64,000 bases of DNA from NCBI RefSeq assembly GCF_933775445.1, contig NC_065875.1, positions 17,607,555-17,671,554 of the forward strand, read 5' to 3'. The notes below the pieces were generated by a model that was not told the DNA's origin, did no database searches, and saw nothing but the letters and a program-made list of their open reading frames with translations. The first letter of the stretch is position 1. Each line of letters opens with the position of its first letter. Shown one piece after another: positions 1-10,339 of the stretch. The position numbers and the translations under genes are program-made. The stretch comes from Argentina anserina (Eukaryota; Streptophyta; Magnoliopsida; Rosales; Rosaceae).

Positions 1-2235
1 GTCGCACCCACCGAACCGCCTCACTTACAATGTTCGCTCCATTCACTCAGATCTGTCGTCCTTCTTGTTGCCTGGTCCGACTAAAGGAACTTGTTACCCG
101 TTGGCTAGCTATCTCTCTTACCATCGGTGCGTGCCCTATCATCAGGGTTTCTTAGCTCAGATCAATCATGTCATTGAGCCACGCACCTATTCTGGGGCAG
201 TTGTTCATCCGGAATGGCAGTAAGCCATGTTTTTTGAATTGCAAGCCCTCGAGCCTAATGGCACATGAACTCTTACCACACTTCCAGCTGGCAAAGTTCT
301 CGTTAGTTGTCGTTTGGTATATAAGATCAAGTACAAAGCAGACGGCTATGTTGAACGTTATAAAGCCCGATTGGTTGCCAAGGGTTTCACTCAGGTAGAA
401 TGTGTGGATTATCATGAGACTTTTTTCCCTACTGCTAAAATTAATATTGTTCGTTGTCTCTTAGCTTTAGCAGCTGCTCGTCGTTGGAAATTACACAAAT
501 TAAATGTGAATAAATTTTCCTTCATGGTGAATTATCAGAGGAAATATATGTCTCCTCCGCCAGGTCTTCAGCGACAGGGGGAGGAGAATCTTGTATGTCG
601 ATTGCACAAGTCTCTATATGGTTTGAAACAGGGTTCAAGGCAGTGGTTTGAGAAGTTTTCTGATTCAGTAAAGTCAGCTAGGTATGTTCAATCTAAAGCT
701 GATTATTCATTGTTCACTAAGAAGAAAGAGAATTTATTTATTGCACTTTTGATTTACGTTGATGATATATTGATTACTGGGAATGACTTGGAGACAATTG
801 ATGCACTTAAGACTTTCTTGCATAGTCAATTTCATCTCAAGGATCTTGGAGACTTAAAGTATTTTCTTGGCATCGAGGTTTCAACTTCAAAACGTGGTAT
901 CTTTATCAGTCAACGTAAATATGTCTTGGAGATTATTGAAGACGCAGGATTATTAGGGACCGTTCCGACAGATACTCCCATGGAAAAATGCTTGAAATTG
1001 TCGGAGCATAGTGATCTGCTCAAAAACCCTGAGAAATACAGGAGGTTGATTGGCCGGCTCATATATCTCACTGTATCTCGTCCTGATATTACCTATGTCG
1101 TCCATGTCCTTAGTAGGTTCATGAATCAACCTAGGAAGACGCATTGGGAAGCAGCACTAAAGGTGGTACGTTACTTGAAATGTTCTACATGACAAGGTTT
1201 ATTCTTTTCTTCCATCAGTGAAATAAGATTGAGAGCCTATTGTGATTCTGATTGGGCAGGATGTCCGGTCATTAGAAGATCTACAACCAGATACTTTGTC
1301 TTTCTTGGATCTCCTTTGGTCTCTTGGAAGTCTAAGCGTCAAAAGACAGTGTCTTTATCTTCAGCAGAGGCTGAATATCATGCTATGACAGACACATGTT
1401 GTGAGTTGACTTGGTTACGTTGCTTACTCGAGGATTTTGGCATGTTGCTTCATGAGCCAGCTTTATTATCTTGTGAGAACAAGGTTGCACTCCACATTGC
1501 AGCCAATCCCTGTTTTTCATGAGCGAAGAAGGCACATTGAGATGAACTGCCATTATATCCGAGACAAAATCCTAGATGGTTCTGTGGTCACTAGGGCTGG
1601 GCACGGGCCCGGCCCGGGCAATTTTTTTCAGGGCCCGGGCCCGGCCCGGTTGTAGTGTAACGGGCCGGGTTTTTTTCTAAAAAAAACAGGGCCCGGGTAA
1701 AACCCGGCCCGGGTCAATTAATTGCAGGGCCCGGGTAAAACCCGGACCGGTAATATCCGGGCCGAGCCCGCCCGGTTTTCCGGGCCTAACTCTGTTTTTG
1801 GCTAGTTGGCGGCGAATCGGCAGTGCGAGGCGACGACAATGGGAATTATGGGATTGAAATTAGTTAAGTTTAAGGTTATTTGGTTATGTTCCAGTGTCAT
1901 TGTATCTATTCTATAAGTTTAGGATCACTTACGAAAACCAATTACATAATAACACCTAATGTCCCGGGTTTCCGGGTTTTTTTTGTTTAAAGATTTGAAG
2001 GCCCGGGACCGGCCCGGACATAACAAAGCCCGGCCCGTTTATCACATGACAACATATGAGCCCGGCAAAAAACCCGGCCCGCCCGGACGGGCCCGGCGGT
2101 CCGGTCCGGGTTTATTTTCTTTTTCGGGCTTTTTGCCCAGCCCTAGTGGTCACAAGATATGTAAGTTCTGCCTATCAACTAGCTGATGTTCTCACTAAAC
2201 CATTGGGGAAATACATTTTTATTCCTATGATTCGC
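1..2235 (+). pseudogene. Ty1/copia pol fragment (reverse transcriptase and RNase H), decayed
   Basis: Degenerate Pol of a copia retrotransposon whose 5' part lies left of the window. Visible in order: the conserved stretch just upstream of RT (LPAGKVLVSCRLVYKIKY near 270-335), RT with RYKARLVAKGFTQ (350-393), SLYGLKQ (612-632) and the catalytic YVDD box near 757-768, then FLGIEV, and RNase H with AYCDSDWAGCP (1230-1262) and SSAEAEYH (near 1360-1382). The frame is broken: in-frame stops replace the expected Trp before the LPAGK motif and again at 1190-1192, there is a 1-bp frameshift near 1505, and a hAT element is inserted at 1592-2145. After it the expected C-terminus resumes (SSAYQLADVLTKPLG). 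It cannot encode a working polyprotein. The domain order and the adjacent PPT/LTR make the assignment firm; the clade is not determined. Confidence 0.93.
1584..2153. mobile_element. Non-autonomous hAT element with 8-bp target duplication
   Basis: The element body is 1592-2145 (554 bp), with a perfect 12-bp terminal inverted repeat TAGGGCTGGGCA / TGCCCAGCCCTA. It is flanked on both sides by the 8-bp direct repeat GTGGTCAC (1584-1591 and 2146-2153). An 8-bp duplication with TA-starting TIRs is the hAT signature. The interior has many GGGCCCGG/CCGGGCCC palindromic motifs near both ends, the usual place for subterminal transposase-binding repeats, and carries no credible transposase ORF. It sits inside the copia RNase H C-terminus, so it is younger than the copia copy. 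The structural call is strong; the specific family name is not known to me. Confidence 0.93.
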
Positions 2236-2278
2236 AAGTTATGAGTACAAGACATCCACTCTCCAACTTGAGGGAGAG

Positions 2279-2520
2279 TGTTGAGAAAAATTTGTCATAT
2301 TGATTGTAATAGGTTGTGTATGAGTTGTAAAACTTTATTATGTGTAGTAATATGTTGTATATGAGTTGTCTTAATATTCTAATTACAGCTATAAAGCTCA
2401 TAGTGCAACATCAATAACAATTCACTTCAGCCATTTCTTTTCTTCTCTTTTACAGGAGGAATCTTCTGGGTGTAGTAAATTTGATTATCCCATAATAAAT
2501 TGTTAATGAATGTTCCTACA
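2279..2520 (+). repeat. 3' LTR of the copia element, with polypurine tract just upstream
   Basis: The LTR begins with TGTTGAG at 2279, directly after the polypurine-rich stretch AACTTGAGGGAGAG (about 2265-2278), a typical copia PPT. The right edge is uncertain: either TTTTACA at 2454 or TTCCTACA at 2520 could be the CA end. The 5' LTR is outside the window, so the target duplication cannot be checked. The sequence right after it is intron 5 of a kinase pseudogene, so the element probably landed in that intron. Confidence 0.75.
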
Positions 2521-2605
2521 ATTGTTTTTACTTTTTTTAGTTTTCTCATATCTTACTTTATTTGATATATTAAATATGATTTTGCATTATGATTTGTCTA
2601 TTTAG

Positions 2606-4959
2606 GTATCAAAAGGCTTCGGCATCCAAATGTTTTGCTTTTCATGGGAGCTGTGACTTCACCTGAGCGTCTCTCTCTATTGTCACAGAGTTCCTCCCAT
2701 GGTCTGTTCTTAAGTTCCCATTTTGAAACTCTCTATCCTATTTTTAATGACTGAAAAATCTATAGATGTTTTATCCTGGTTTGTATTGTATTCTAGAGTA
2801 CGTCTTTGCCTGATCTCATCTCAATATTCTCTCATCATAGTGGAAGTTTGTATCAAATACTACAGAGGAACCCATCAAAACTAGGCTGGAGACGACGTGT
2901 TAATATGGCGATGGATGTAGTGAGTAATTCCCTCACATCCCAAACATAAAGTATACAATGTTGTTACATGCCACACTCTTCTTTCTACCTTTTTGGCCGA
3001 ATAAATTTGTGTGCGTATTAAATTTATTAGTCCATGCTTTCAGATTTATGTTCTAGGCTGAATAGATTGTTGTTTAACCAATCCACATGCATGGGGCATG
3101 AACTATCTTCACCATTTCAACCCACCAATCATTCATCGAAACCTGAAGTCTACAAATCTCCTAGTTGATAAGAACTGGACTCTGAAGGCTTGCCAAATTT
3201 CTGTTTCTTGAAGCCTTCCATTTAGATTGTCATTATCCACTTTTTTTTTTGTTAAATTTCGTTCTAAATTTGTATCAAATTAAAAAGTGTTCCATTTGAT
3301 GTTATCTAACAGGTTGGCGATTTTGGTCTTTCACGTCTTAAGCATGAAACTTTTCTTATAAACAAGAGTGGCAGGGGAATGGTATTATAACTGACATTTA
3401 CTGAAACTATTATTTTGTTCTTTTAACTGTCCTAAATTAATCAGTCCAATTTATACTATATGAGCAAGCCTGCATTTGGATATATATTCTGACTTCAAAG
3501 GTCTGTCATTCGCTCTGGAGCCTCAATGGATGGCACCAGAATTTCTACGTAATGAACCCTCTGATGAGAAGTACGTTTAATTGTATTTTCTCATATTAGT
3601 GTCCTCTGTTTCTCTCACCGAGATTTACTTACGTCAATTTCTAAGTATATTTGGCTATATAGGTCTGACATATATAGCTACGGGGTGATATTGTGGGAGC
3701 TTGCTACTGAGAAGATTCCTTGGGTTAATCTAAACCCAATGCAGGTAATCTTTACTTTGAACTCATTCAATCAGGATTCACGAAAGAAAATTATCACCTC
3801 AAGTTTACAAACTAAGGTATGACCGTATGAGCTAGTTGATTATTTTTGCATAATTCTTGGGACTAGAGTAATGTTAACTAAAGACCAAAACAAAACAGTT
3901 GTTTAGTGGGGTCATATTACTTGAGAAGTTTGATATTAGACTGCAGTTGTTTCAATTCATAGATATTATATATAGACACCATTTAGGAAACAAAGCCAAT
4001 AGAATATTTCAGTGTAAATTACATGTTGGTGCTTGAGTGATTTGATACTGAACTGTATATACTTGTTTTATCAATATCAACTTTCTATTATCCAAGAGCA
4101 GACTTTGTTTGTCCATTTTTCTTTAAAAAAATTATTCTCTTTTATGTCAAGAATTTAGTTCTTAGCAGTATCTTTCCACCATGCCATTTTTTAGAGGCAT
4201 TTACATTGTGGTACGTTGTGTGGGTATGATCAAGAATTTTTCTTTACATGCAGGTAATTGGAGCTGTTGGATTCATGAACCAAAGACTTGAGACCCCAAA
4301 AGATGTAGAACCGAAGTGGGCTTCAATGATTGAGAGTTGCTGGCACAGGTGTTCTTTCTGCACTTAGTTTATTTTCCTTTAGTTGGTCCAATGTTTTAGT
4401 TTAAAATGTAGAATACTGTCTAGGCAGTTGGTCAAGATGCATGCTAGAAACATACCTGCAATCATTAGTTGTTTGTTCACTGAGTTGCCACTCTGTCCAG
4501 TTTTCGAATAATAGGACTTCTCATTGCTTCATTTTAGTTGTGAGTTTCAGAATGGTTATCTTAATTGCCTTTTCTTTTCTTTTCTTTTATTTCTTTTGAG
4601 GAAGATCTTAATTGCTTAAGAATTAGAATGATTTGATGCAAGGACTATTTTATTGATGTCAAACAATTATAGATATATATATACTCTTGATTTTTCTAAT
4701 TTTCAATTTACTTATGAGGTAGTTTTATGTGTTCATTGGATCCTATGGACATTGTGGCACCCCATTTTTAATCTTTTAATATTCTTATGCTGTGGCGTGT
4801 GACTCCAAGAATTTGTTTTTCTTTCTCACCAGTAATCCAGCTTGCCGGCCAACATTTCTAGAACTGCTTGAAAAGCTCAAAGGTTTGCATAAACAGTGTA
4901 ATCTCCAGTTCAAAGCAGCATATTCCGCCTCTAGTGAAAGCACCCAAAAAGAATCGTAA
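2606..4959 (+). pseudogene. PAS-Raf-like kinase pseudogene, kinase half (exons 6-13)
   Basis: Eight segments match exons 6 to 13 of the intact kinase at 14020-19139: 2606-2701, 2841-2919, 3089-3187, 3313-3381, 3521-3570, 3663-3744, 4254-4348 and 4833-4959 (TAA). Six of these have exactly the same exon length as the intact gene, and most codons are conserved (DFG at exon 9, APE at exon 10). Defects: exon 6 has lost 7 bp (TCTTATG) and gained 2 bp, shifting the frame. Exon 8 lacks the acceptor AG, its donor is GC, and the catalytic loop reads HRN instead of HRD. Exons 1-5 are not seen; a copia 3' LTR lies where intron 5 should be, so they may lie left of the window. Clear tandem paralogue, clearly non-functional as a kinase. 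Confidence 0.9.
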
Positions 4960-5212
4960 TCAGCAGACCTTCCACTGTTCATCGGTTTTCTTAAATGAAT
5001 GAACCACATTGGAAGATGAGCAGCCACTGTCAGATACTTCCACAGTTCGGACTGGTAAAGAACATTGGTATTGTTAATATATACTTGATGATCCTTTATT
5101 TTTCTTAGCAGTCAAGTCAAAAGGTACTGTAGCATCATATCATCCAAAAGGTACCATCCAATTTCCGGGCTGTGATATCTATGATTTCCATTACGTTCTT
5201 TTCCTTTGAATC
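4960..5212. other. Non-coding spacer with kinase 3' UTR similarity
   Basis: This follows the stop of the kinase pseudogene. The stretch CAGATACTTCCAC near 5030 and the following AAGAACATTGGTATTG resemble sequence after the next last-exon copy (near 5385-5410) and after the intact gene (near 19225-19255), so it is duplicated 3' UTR. No coding region is seen. Confidence 0.5.
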
Positions 5213-5333
5213 AGCAATAATCCATCTTGCCGGCCAACATATCTAGAGCTGCTAGAAAGGCTTAGAGAGTTGTAGTTTGGAGTTCAAAGTATCATGTTCT
5301 GCCTCTAGTGAGATAGACAAAGAGGAACTGTAA
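5213..5333 (+). pseudogene. Isolated last-exon copy of the PAS-Raf-like kinase
   Basis: A lone copy of exon 13: AATCCATCTTGCCGGCCAACA opens a segment that parallels NPACRPTYLELLERL and ends with EEL-stop (TAA 5331-5333). It has an internal TAG after LREL and small indels relative to both the pseudogene exon at 4833-4959 and the intact exon at 19013-19139. No other exons are attached. It is the residue of an unequal crossover or partial duplication in the tandem array. Confidence 0.82.
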
Positions 5334-6166
5334 AACATCAGCCAACTTTCTGTACAACATGGGCAGATGAAGCAGGCATTACAGATACTTGCACCGGCTT
5401 CTAAAGCGGTATTGGCACTTACTATTCTTCATGTTTTTTTGGAAATCTAAGTACAAAGATGATATGCCTCAATGTTGGCTATTGTCACAGTATGTAAAAG
5501 TTCTTGTATCCCCTATGTTTTTTACTTTTTTAGATTGCAGTCTCTTGGTAGGAAAGCTTTTGCTCTGTAATCACTTTGATTGGAGCTGTTACTTCCTCAT
5601 TCAAATTCTAAGTGCTTACCTCTACCTTCTACGACACAGAAAATCCAATCACTTCTGCTTCAATATATGCTCTTAAGAGTGCATCTAAAATCAATGATAT
5701 GATTACCTTCTATCCCTTCTGCAGTAAAGAGTTCCATTTGTGTGGGTGAAGTATGAAGGACCGTACCATGAGAGCTCATCATAATCTTCTGCTTTTCTAC
5801 GCTCCGCAGTGCAACTTCGAAAGTTTGAGGCTTGGAATTTGTTAATGAATATTAAAATAAAGTGTCTTCTCCTACTTCATATCATCTTGAAACATGTAAA
5901 GCAATCAAACCTCTAAAAAGAACACATCGATGATGATTTTATCACTAGAGATAAAATAAAATACACCGGCCATGTATATCATATCCTAGACAGCGGTTGC
6001 CAGAATTTCGAGGAAAATGAAAGATGTTGCTGTCTTATTATAAGACTTTCATGAAACAGACTACTCGCTTTCTTCATGAGTACGTAAGAGGGAAGTGTGA
6101 AGCTCTTTTAAAACCAAGATTGCTCATATCATCGTTGAGATTTCGGTTCAATCTAGAAGAGTGTCA
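5334..6166. other. Intergenic sequence between kinase copies
   Basis: The first 100 bases look like duplicated kinase 3' UTR. An open stretch at 5389-5676 has no recognisable domain, no paralogue exon structure and a biased T-rich composition, so I do not call it. The last 150 bases would be the 5' leader of the PAS-only copy. No RNA gene seen. Confidence 0.5.
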
Positions 6167-7351
6167 ATGGATGGTACTCCACCGGAGGATCTTCTAAACA
6201 AGGTTCGATCACTGGAAGAGGGTGACTCCCACCTCAATCAAGAACTGCCGACCCTGGAAATCCAAATGGCTCGTTCAATTTCGCCACAGTACTCAAGATT
6301 CTCTCAAAAAATGAAATTTAGCAGAGGCAGACGGCTGCTGCCAGCTCTGAACTTCAGTGATCAGCAGTGTCTGAACATATTGCAGTCGATTGGACAAGCT
6401 GTGTATATATTTGATCTTGACGGTCGTATAACTTACTGGTGAGTAGCTGAGCTCAAACAAAGTATTAGTTTAGCTTTTCAACTTGATGAAGTTTTCCTAT
6501 TACTTCTTGTTCTATTTGCATTATAGTTCTTGTTTGATATTAATTCTGATTGCAACTGCTAGTTCTCTAGCTCAATGAGTGGTTTTTATGAATTTGGATT
6601 AGTAGCAACTACCAAGAGTAATTGTATCTCTGAAGTTTGTCTCAAGTTTACAGGAACAGAGCTGCTGGAATTCTATTTGGTTATTCAGCGGCAGAGGCCC
6701 TTGGACAGGATGCCCTTGAGCTCTTAGCCGATCCCCAAGCCTATGTTGTAGGTGGTAATTTAGTTCAACGTCTAACCAGTGGGGAGAGCTGGACTGGACA
6801 GTTTCCTGTCAAGAACAAAATGGGGGAAACATTTACAGCCTTCACGACAAATAAACCATTTCATGATGATGATGGCACTTTTATTGGGTTTCTTTGCGTC
6901 TCAACTGATATTTACCCTTTTCAAAATGAGAGGGTTCCAATGTTTGATGTGGATGAGCAATCAGAACCAGATTTAACCGTCGGCCAGTGTACAACTGATG
7001 TAACTGATCAACTTGGTTTTGATCCTCAGCAACCTCAGCGAAATGCAATTGCATCAAAATTCTCAACTTTGGTTAGTCTTCTAGTTTATTTTATGTTCCT
7101 CTGGTTATATTTACATATTAATTGGCTATCTCATGATCATAAAATAGGCATTCGAGGTGCGCAATAGAGTGAAGTCAAGATTTAGTGCAGGAAAAGACAA
7201 TTGGAAGTACAAAGCTGGGAGAGCAGATCAGTCTTACCATAGTGAGGATGGGAATTCAAGTGGGGCTAGCTCACCTAGTGGGGTTATGCCTCCATCTCCT
7301 TTCAGTGTTCTTACCAAGATCAAAGACAAGTTTCATAAGATTTCCAGATAA
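6167..7351 (+). CDS. PAS-only derivative of the PAS-Raf-like kinase (297 aa, kinase domain missing)
   Basis: Three exons, 6167-6438, 6654-7071 and 7148-7351 (TAA), keep the same splice positions and phases as exons 1-3 of the intact paralogue and join into 894 nt with no stop. The start ATG at 6167 aligns with the intact gene's start (MDGTPPEDLLNKV versus [13 protein letters not shown]). Residues about 62-190 form the PAS domain ([44 protein letters not shown]). The Ser-rich linker begins (NSSGASSPSG) and then stops early at KIKDKFHKISR. The kinase region is deleted; only scraps of exon 3 and exon 13 follow. It could be expressed as a stand-alone PAS protein, possibly a dominant regulator of its paralogue, or be a pseudogene. 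Structure is certain; function is not. Confidence 0.6.
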
Positions 7352-7434
7352 TTATATTAGTTCCAGATGCTATTGTGTCTGTAGCATATATGAGCATAAT
7401 TAAGATGGATATGTCTTATAAAGATTTCAGATAA

Positions 7435-7753
7435 TTCTATCCGAATTGGGATGATATTATGGGAAGATCGATAATATGTAATTTTGTGTTACAAGACATG
7501 GATTCTGATTCCCAACTTCTTTTTCATTTTATTGTAATAGGTGGTTTCATATAAACATAATGGCATGGAAAGCTCAAGCTTAGTGTGTTATTAACTTCTT
7601 TTCTCTTGATTTCAACTGGCATGGTGATCCAGCTTTCCGGCCAACATTTCAGGAATTGCTGGAAGAACCAAAAGTGTTGCAGAGATTGCGCGCTCTCCGG
7701 TTCAACGAAATGCATTCTGCGTCCAGTGGTGGCTTCAAAATTTTTATTTGTAG
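7435..7753 (+). pseudogene. Remnants of kinase exon 3 end and last exon
   Basis: Around 7440-7475 the run GATATTATGGGAAGATCG resembles the [10 protein letters not shown] end of exon 3. From 7625 to 7753 the sequence parallels exon 13 (GATCCAGCTTTCCGGCCAAC, then QELLE-like codons, ending TAG). The acceptor AG is changed to GG and the frame is broken. Exons 4-12 are missing between the two scraps, so the kinase domain was lost by an internal deletion. Confidence 0.75.
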
Positions 7754-9156
7754 ACCAGCTGCCTGCGTTGTGTCTAGCTTCAACGGTTTGCTGCTTCGTT
7801 TACATTAGCAACTTAGCAAGTGAAGTTGCATTTTCTGATACTTCGATCCACTGCTTACCACCTGTACGTTACTAGAGAATGCTAGCTAGTGGGACTACTC
7901 ATGACACGTTCATCCTCCTCTCAGCTGTCCAAGTTATAAGCATATAATCTGCTTTCTGTAATGCAATCCATTGTTCAAGCAAACATCACTTAACCTTGGC
8001 AGATTGCAGTTGGCATCATTCTCGGGGGTGCATGTGTACCTGTCTAACACTGCTGTTTACGGTAAAGTTTGGCTTGCTTGACGAGTGTTTCCTCATCAAT
8101 TAGTCGAAGACAAGCATCCATGGCAGGCGATCTAGCTACTCAGGACGGGCTAGCCGGAAGTGATCATGAACATGTGCAGGATGATTGGAAGCTCATGAAT
8201 CGTGAAGTCCAATATATGTGAATAACACGGAAATATATATATGCTTCTTACTTTTTAGTTATTCTCAAGCTTCGACCTATGCCTTGGAGATGCACAAACG
8301 TACGCCTTGACAAGGTAATGCTCCTTTCAACAAAAATAAAAAAAAACCTATGCTGCACCAGTACGTTCTGCTCACCAATATATGTGTTCAAGGTACCCGG
8401 TTGCTTAAGATGCCAACAATCATACAGTGCAGGCCTTGTGTAGTTGTGTTAATGTGGTGGTTTGGCTGCCTTGGGTTATTCAGTGAAAGGGACAAAGTGT
8501 GTATGGTCCAGGGGCGAAGCTAGCCTATCACTGGTTGGGCTTATAATTCAAAATATGTTAGCATGTGTATGTGGTAGATAGTTGAACAAATGGTCAATTT
8601 GGTTTAGTCTTCTTTCTATTTGTTAACCCACCTAAGTTCGATCCCATTCTCACATTCTTTTATCTATTTTTTTAGTTTTTTATTTTTCAATGTTTTCTAA
8701 TTTCTACATCGAATCATCTAAATTTAGACGGAGTTTAGGATGGTTCTTAAATTTTCGCATATGCAAAAAATTTATACATAATATATTTTTTATTTAGTAT
8801 CAACATTGTGATGAATGTCTTAAATAAAATTTTCAAATCCACTCAGGCCTTAAATTCCTGGATCCGTCACTGGATATGGACATCCTAATCTATTCTTACT
8901 TTCCTCTATTTTTATAATAGAATAGGTAAGTAATCCAATACTCCCTAGATAGTTGCTCATTTGCTTTTTTTTTAATCATATATATGAAGTTGAAAGATAT
9001 TATCGTGTCACATGTCTGAACATAGCTTAGTGTTTTTCTTTTCAAAAAGAATAGCTTAATGTTTTGTATGTAGTAAGTGTTTTCCTTGCAAACCACAAAT
9101 GTTTTGCGCCAAAGTAATGAAAAACACTGTTGAATCCTGAAGTAGACTAGTCCCGA
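7754..9156. other. Intergenic region, no gene seen
   Basis: AT-rich sequence with no credible ORF. A possible small repeat occupies 8508-8871. Nothing else is recognised. Confidence 0.5.
8508..8871. repeat. Possible MITE-like repeat with GGGGCGAAGC / GGATCCGTCACTG ends
   Basis: The left edge AGGGGCGAAGCTAGCC and right edge CCTGGATCCGTCACTG resemble the ends of a repeat type frequent in plant genomes (consensus like AGGGGCGGAGC ... GGATCCGCCACTG). Flanks TATGGTC and TATGGAC could be a degraded target duplication. Related edges occur near 34641 and 36270 in this window. Weak evidence. Confidence 0.35.
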
Positions 9157-9426
9157 TAAAAATGACGGTTTTCTTTATCAAAGATTCATTCAGTCACTTA
9201 ATATGAATTACAACGACTTTAGGACAATAATCCAACAATAAAGGATTAGTCTACCAGACTTCAGAAACACAATCTATAGTGGCGCAATGCAGCAACTAAG
9301 GAGAAGCCGCCTGTAAACAGAGAAAAGGGTTAGGGGACAACATAGCCGATTTAGCCAATCTATGAGCCACTTGATTAGCTGAACGACGAACAAAATGGAA
9401 TGTACAAACTTGTAAAAATGACGGTT
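9157..9426 (-). mobile_element. Short 5'-truncated LINE copy with 14-bp target duplication
   Basis: The direct repeat TAAAAATGACGGTT occurs at 9157-9170 and 9413-9426, bracketing 242 bp. The left (3') end starts TTCTTTATCAAAGATTCATTC and continues with AGGATTAGTCTACCAGACTT, which resembles the 3' end of the LINE copy at 11573-12509. Long imperfect-length duplications and a T-rich left end (A-tail on the minus strand) are the mark of target-primed reverse transcription. No intact coding sequence remains. Confidence 0.82.
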
Positions 9427-9865
9427 GGATTAGAGTATAATCCAGATCCATTTTATTTTCAGCCAATTAGGGTACACTACTAAATGTTCATTTTCCAGCT
9501 TTCTGGCTAATATTTCATCAGAATTTAAATTATCCTTGGGATGGATGGAACCCAGAGCCAACTGCATGTCCTAATCAAGCTATTTGTCCCATATAGTTGG
9601 ATGTGTATAACCTGATGAATGGTTCGAGATTTAAGATGGTGATGTCGGATATATACCTTTTTTTTATGATTATTAATCTTGAATTTGATCCATGAATCCA
9701 GCTAGCCAACGAACCATAACAGTGGACATATATATGGACACATACTGTATGATGAAGAAAAAGAATAGGGAAAATCCAAAATCACAATAACGATAAGTTA
9801 AAATAGCTATTATGATCGAGTCAACTTGATGGGTCAGTATCAGTTATTATATGCTGGGTTAGGTG

Positions 9866-9867
<2 letters not shown>

Positions 9868-9926
<59 letters not shown>

Positions 9927-9951
9927 TTTTTATAAGTTTTTATAAGTTTTT
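9868..9951. repeat. (AT)n microsatellite followed by a 10-bp tandem repeat
   Basis: An uninterrupted AT dinucleotide run covers about 9868-9924 and passes directly into three copies of the 10-mer ATAAGTTTTT to about 9951. It is likely length-variable between individuals. Confidence 0.95.
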
Positions 9952-9962
9952 TCTCAAATAAG

Positions 9963-10339
9963 GAGGTCCGCATTAATTGTTTTAGTACAGATTTTCATTT
10001 TTTGCCATATTTCAATCGAATTTTCTCATTTCTACCGTTTAGTATCTAGATAATATTGTGTAGATTATTTCTATAAAATTTCAGCTAATTTAGTGATCGT
10101 TAAGGCCCTTAAAATCAAAAAACAAATTGACGGATGAAATTCTGTCAAACATAAATCATTCATGTTTTTAACAGAAAAACGCAATTTTGAGGGCCTTAAC
10201 GATGACTAAATTGACTAAAATTTTGCAAAACTGATCTACATAATATTATCTAAATACTATACGGTGAAAATGAGAAAATTTGATCAAAAAATTGTGCAAA
10301 AATAGAATCTGCACCAAAACCATTAGTGCAGATCTCCGC
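9963..10339. mobile_element. Foldback (long inverted repeat) element
   Basis: Two arms, 9963-10110 and 10190-10339, are imperfect inverted copies separated by about 80 bp. Paired landmarks: TTTTAGTACAGATT with AATCTGCACCAAAA, ATTTTCTCATT with AATGAGAAAATT, TAGATAATATTGTGTAGAT with its partner ATCTACATAATATTATCTA, and CGTTAAGGCCCT with AGGGCCTTAACG. There is no coding capacity. This is a foldback/MITE-type element; the superfamily is not resolved because no clear target duplication was found. Confidence 0.82.

Noticed and set aside
1610..2130. GGGCCCGG clusters as a CpG-island promoter
   Set aside because: They lie wholly inside a hAT element bounded by TIRs and a target duplication, so they are element subterminal repeats.
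5389..5676. 95-aa ORF between kinase copies
   Set aside because: Begins in duplicated 3' UTR sequence, hydrophobic by T-richness only, no family match.
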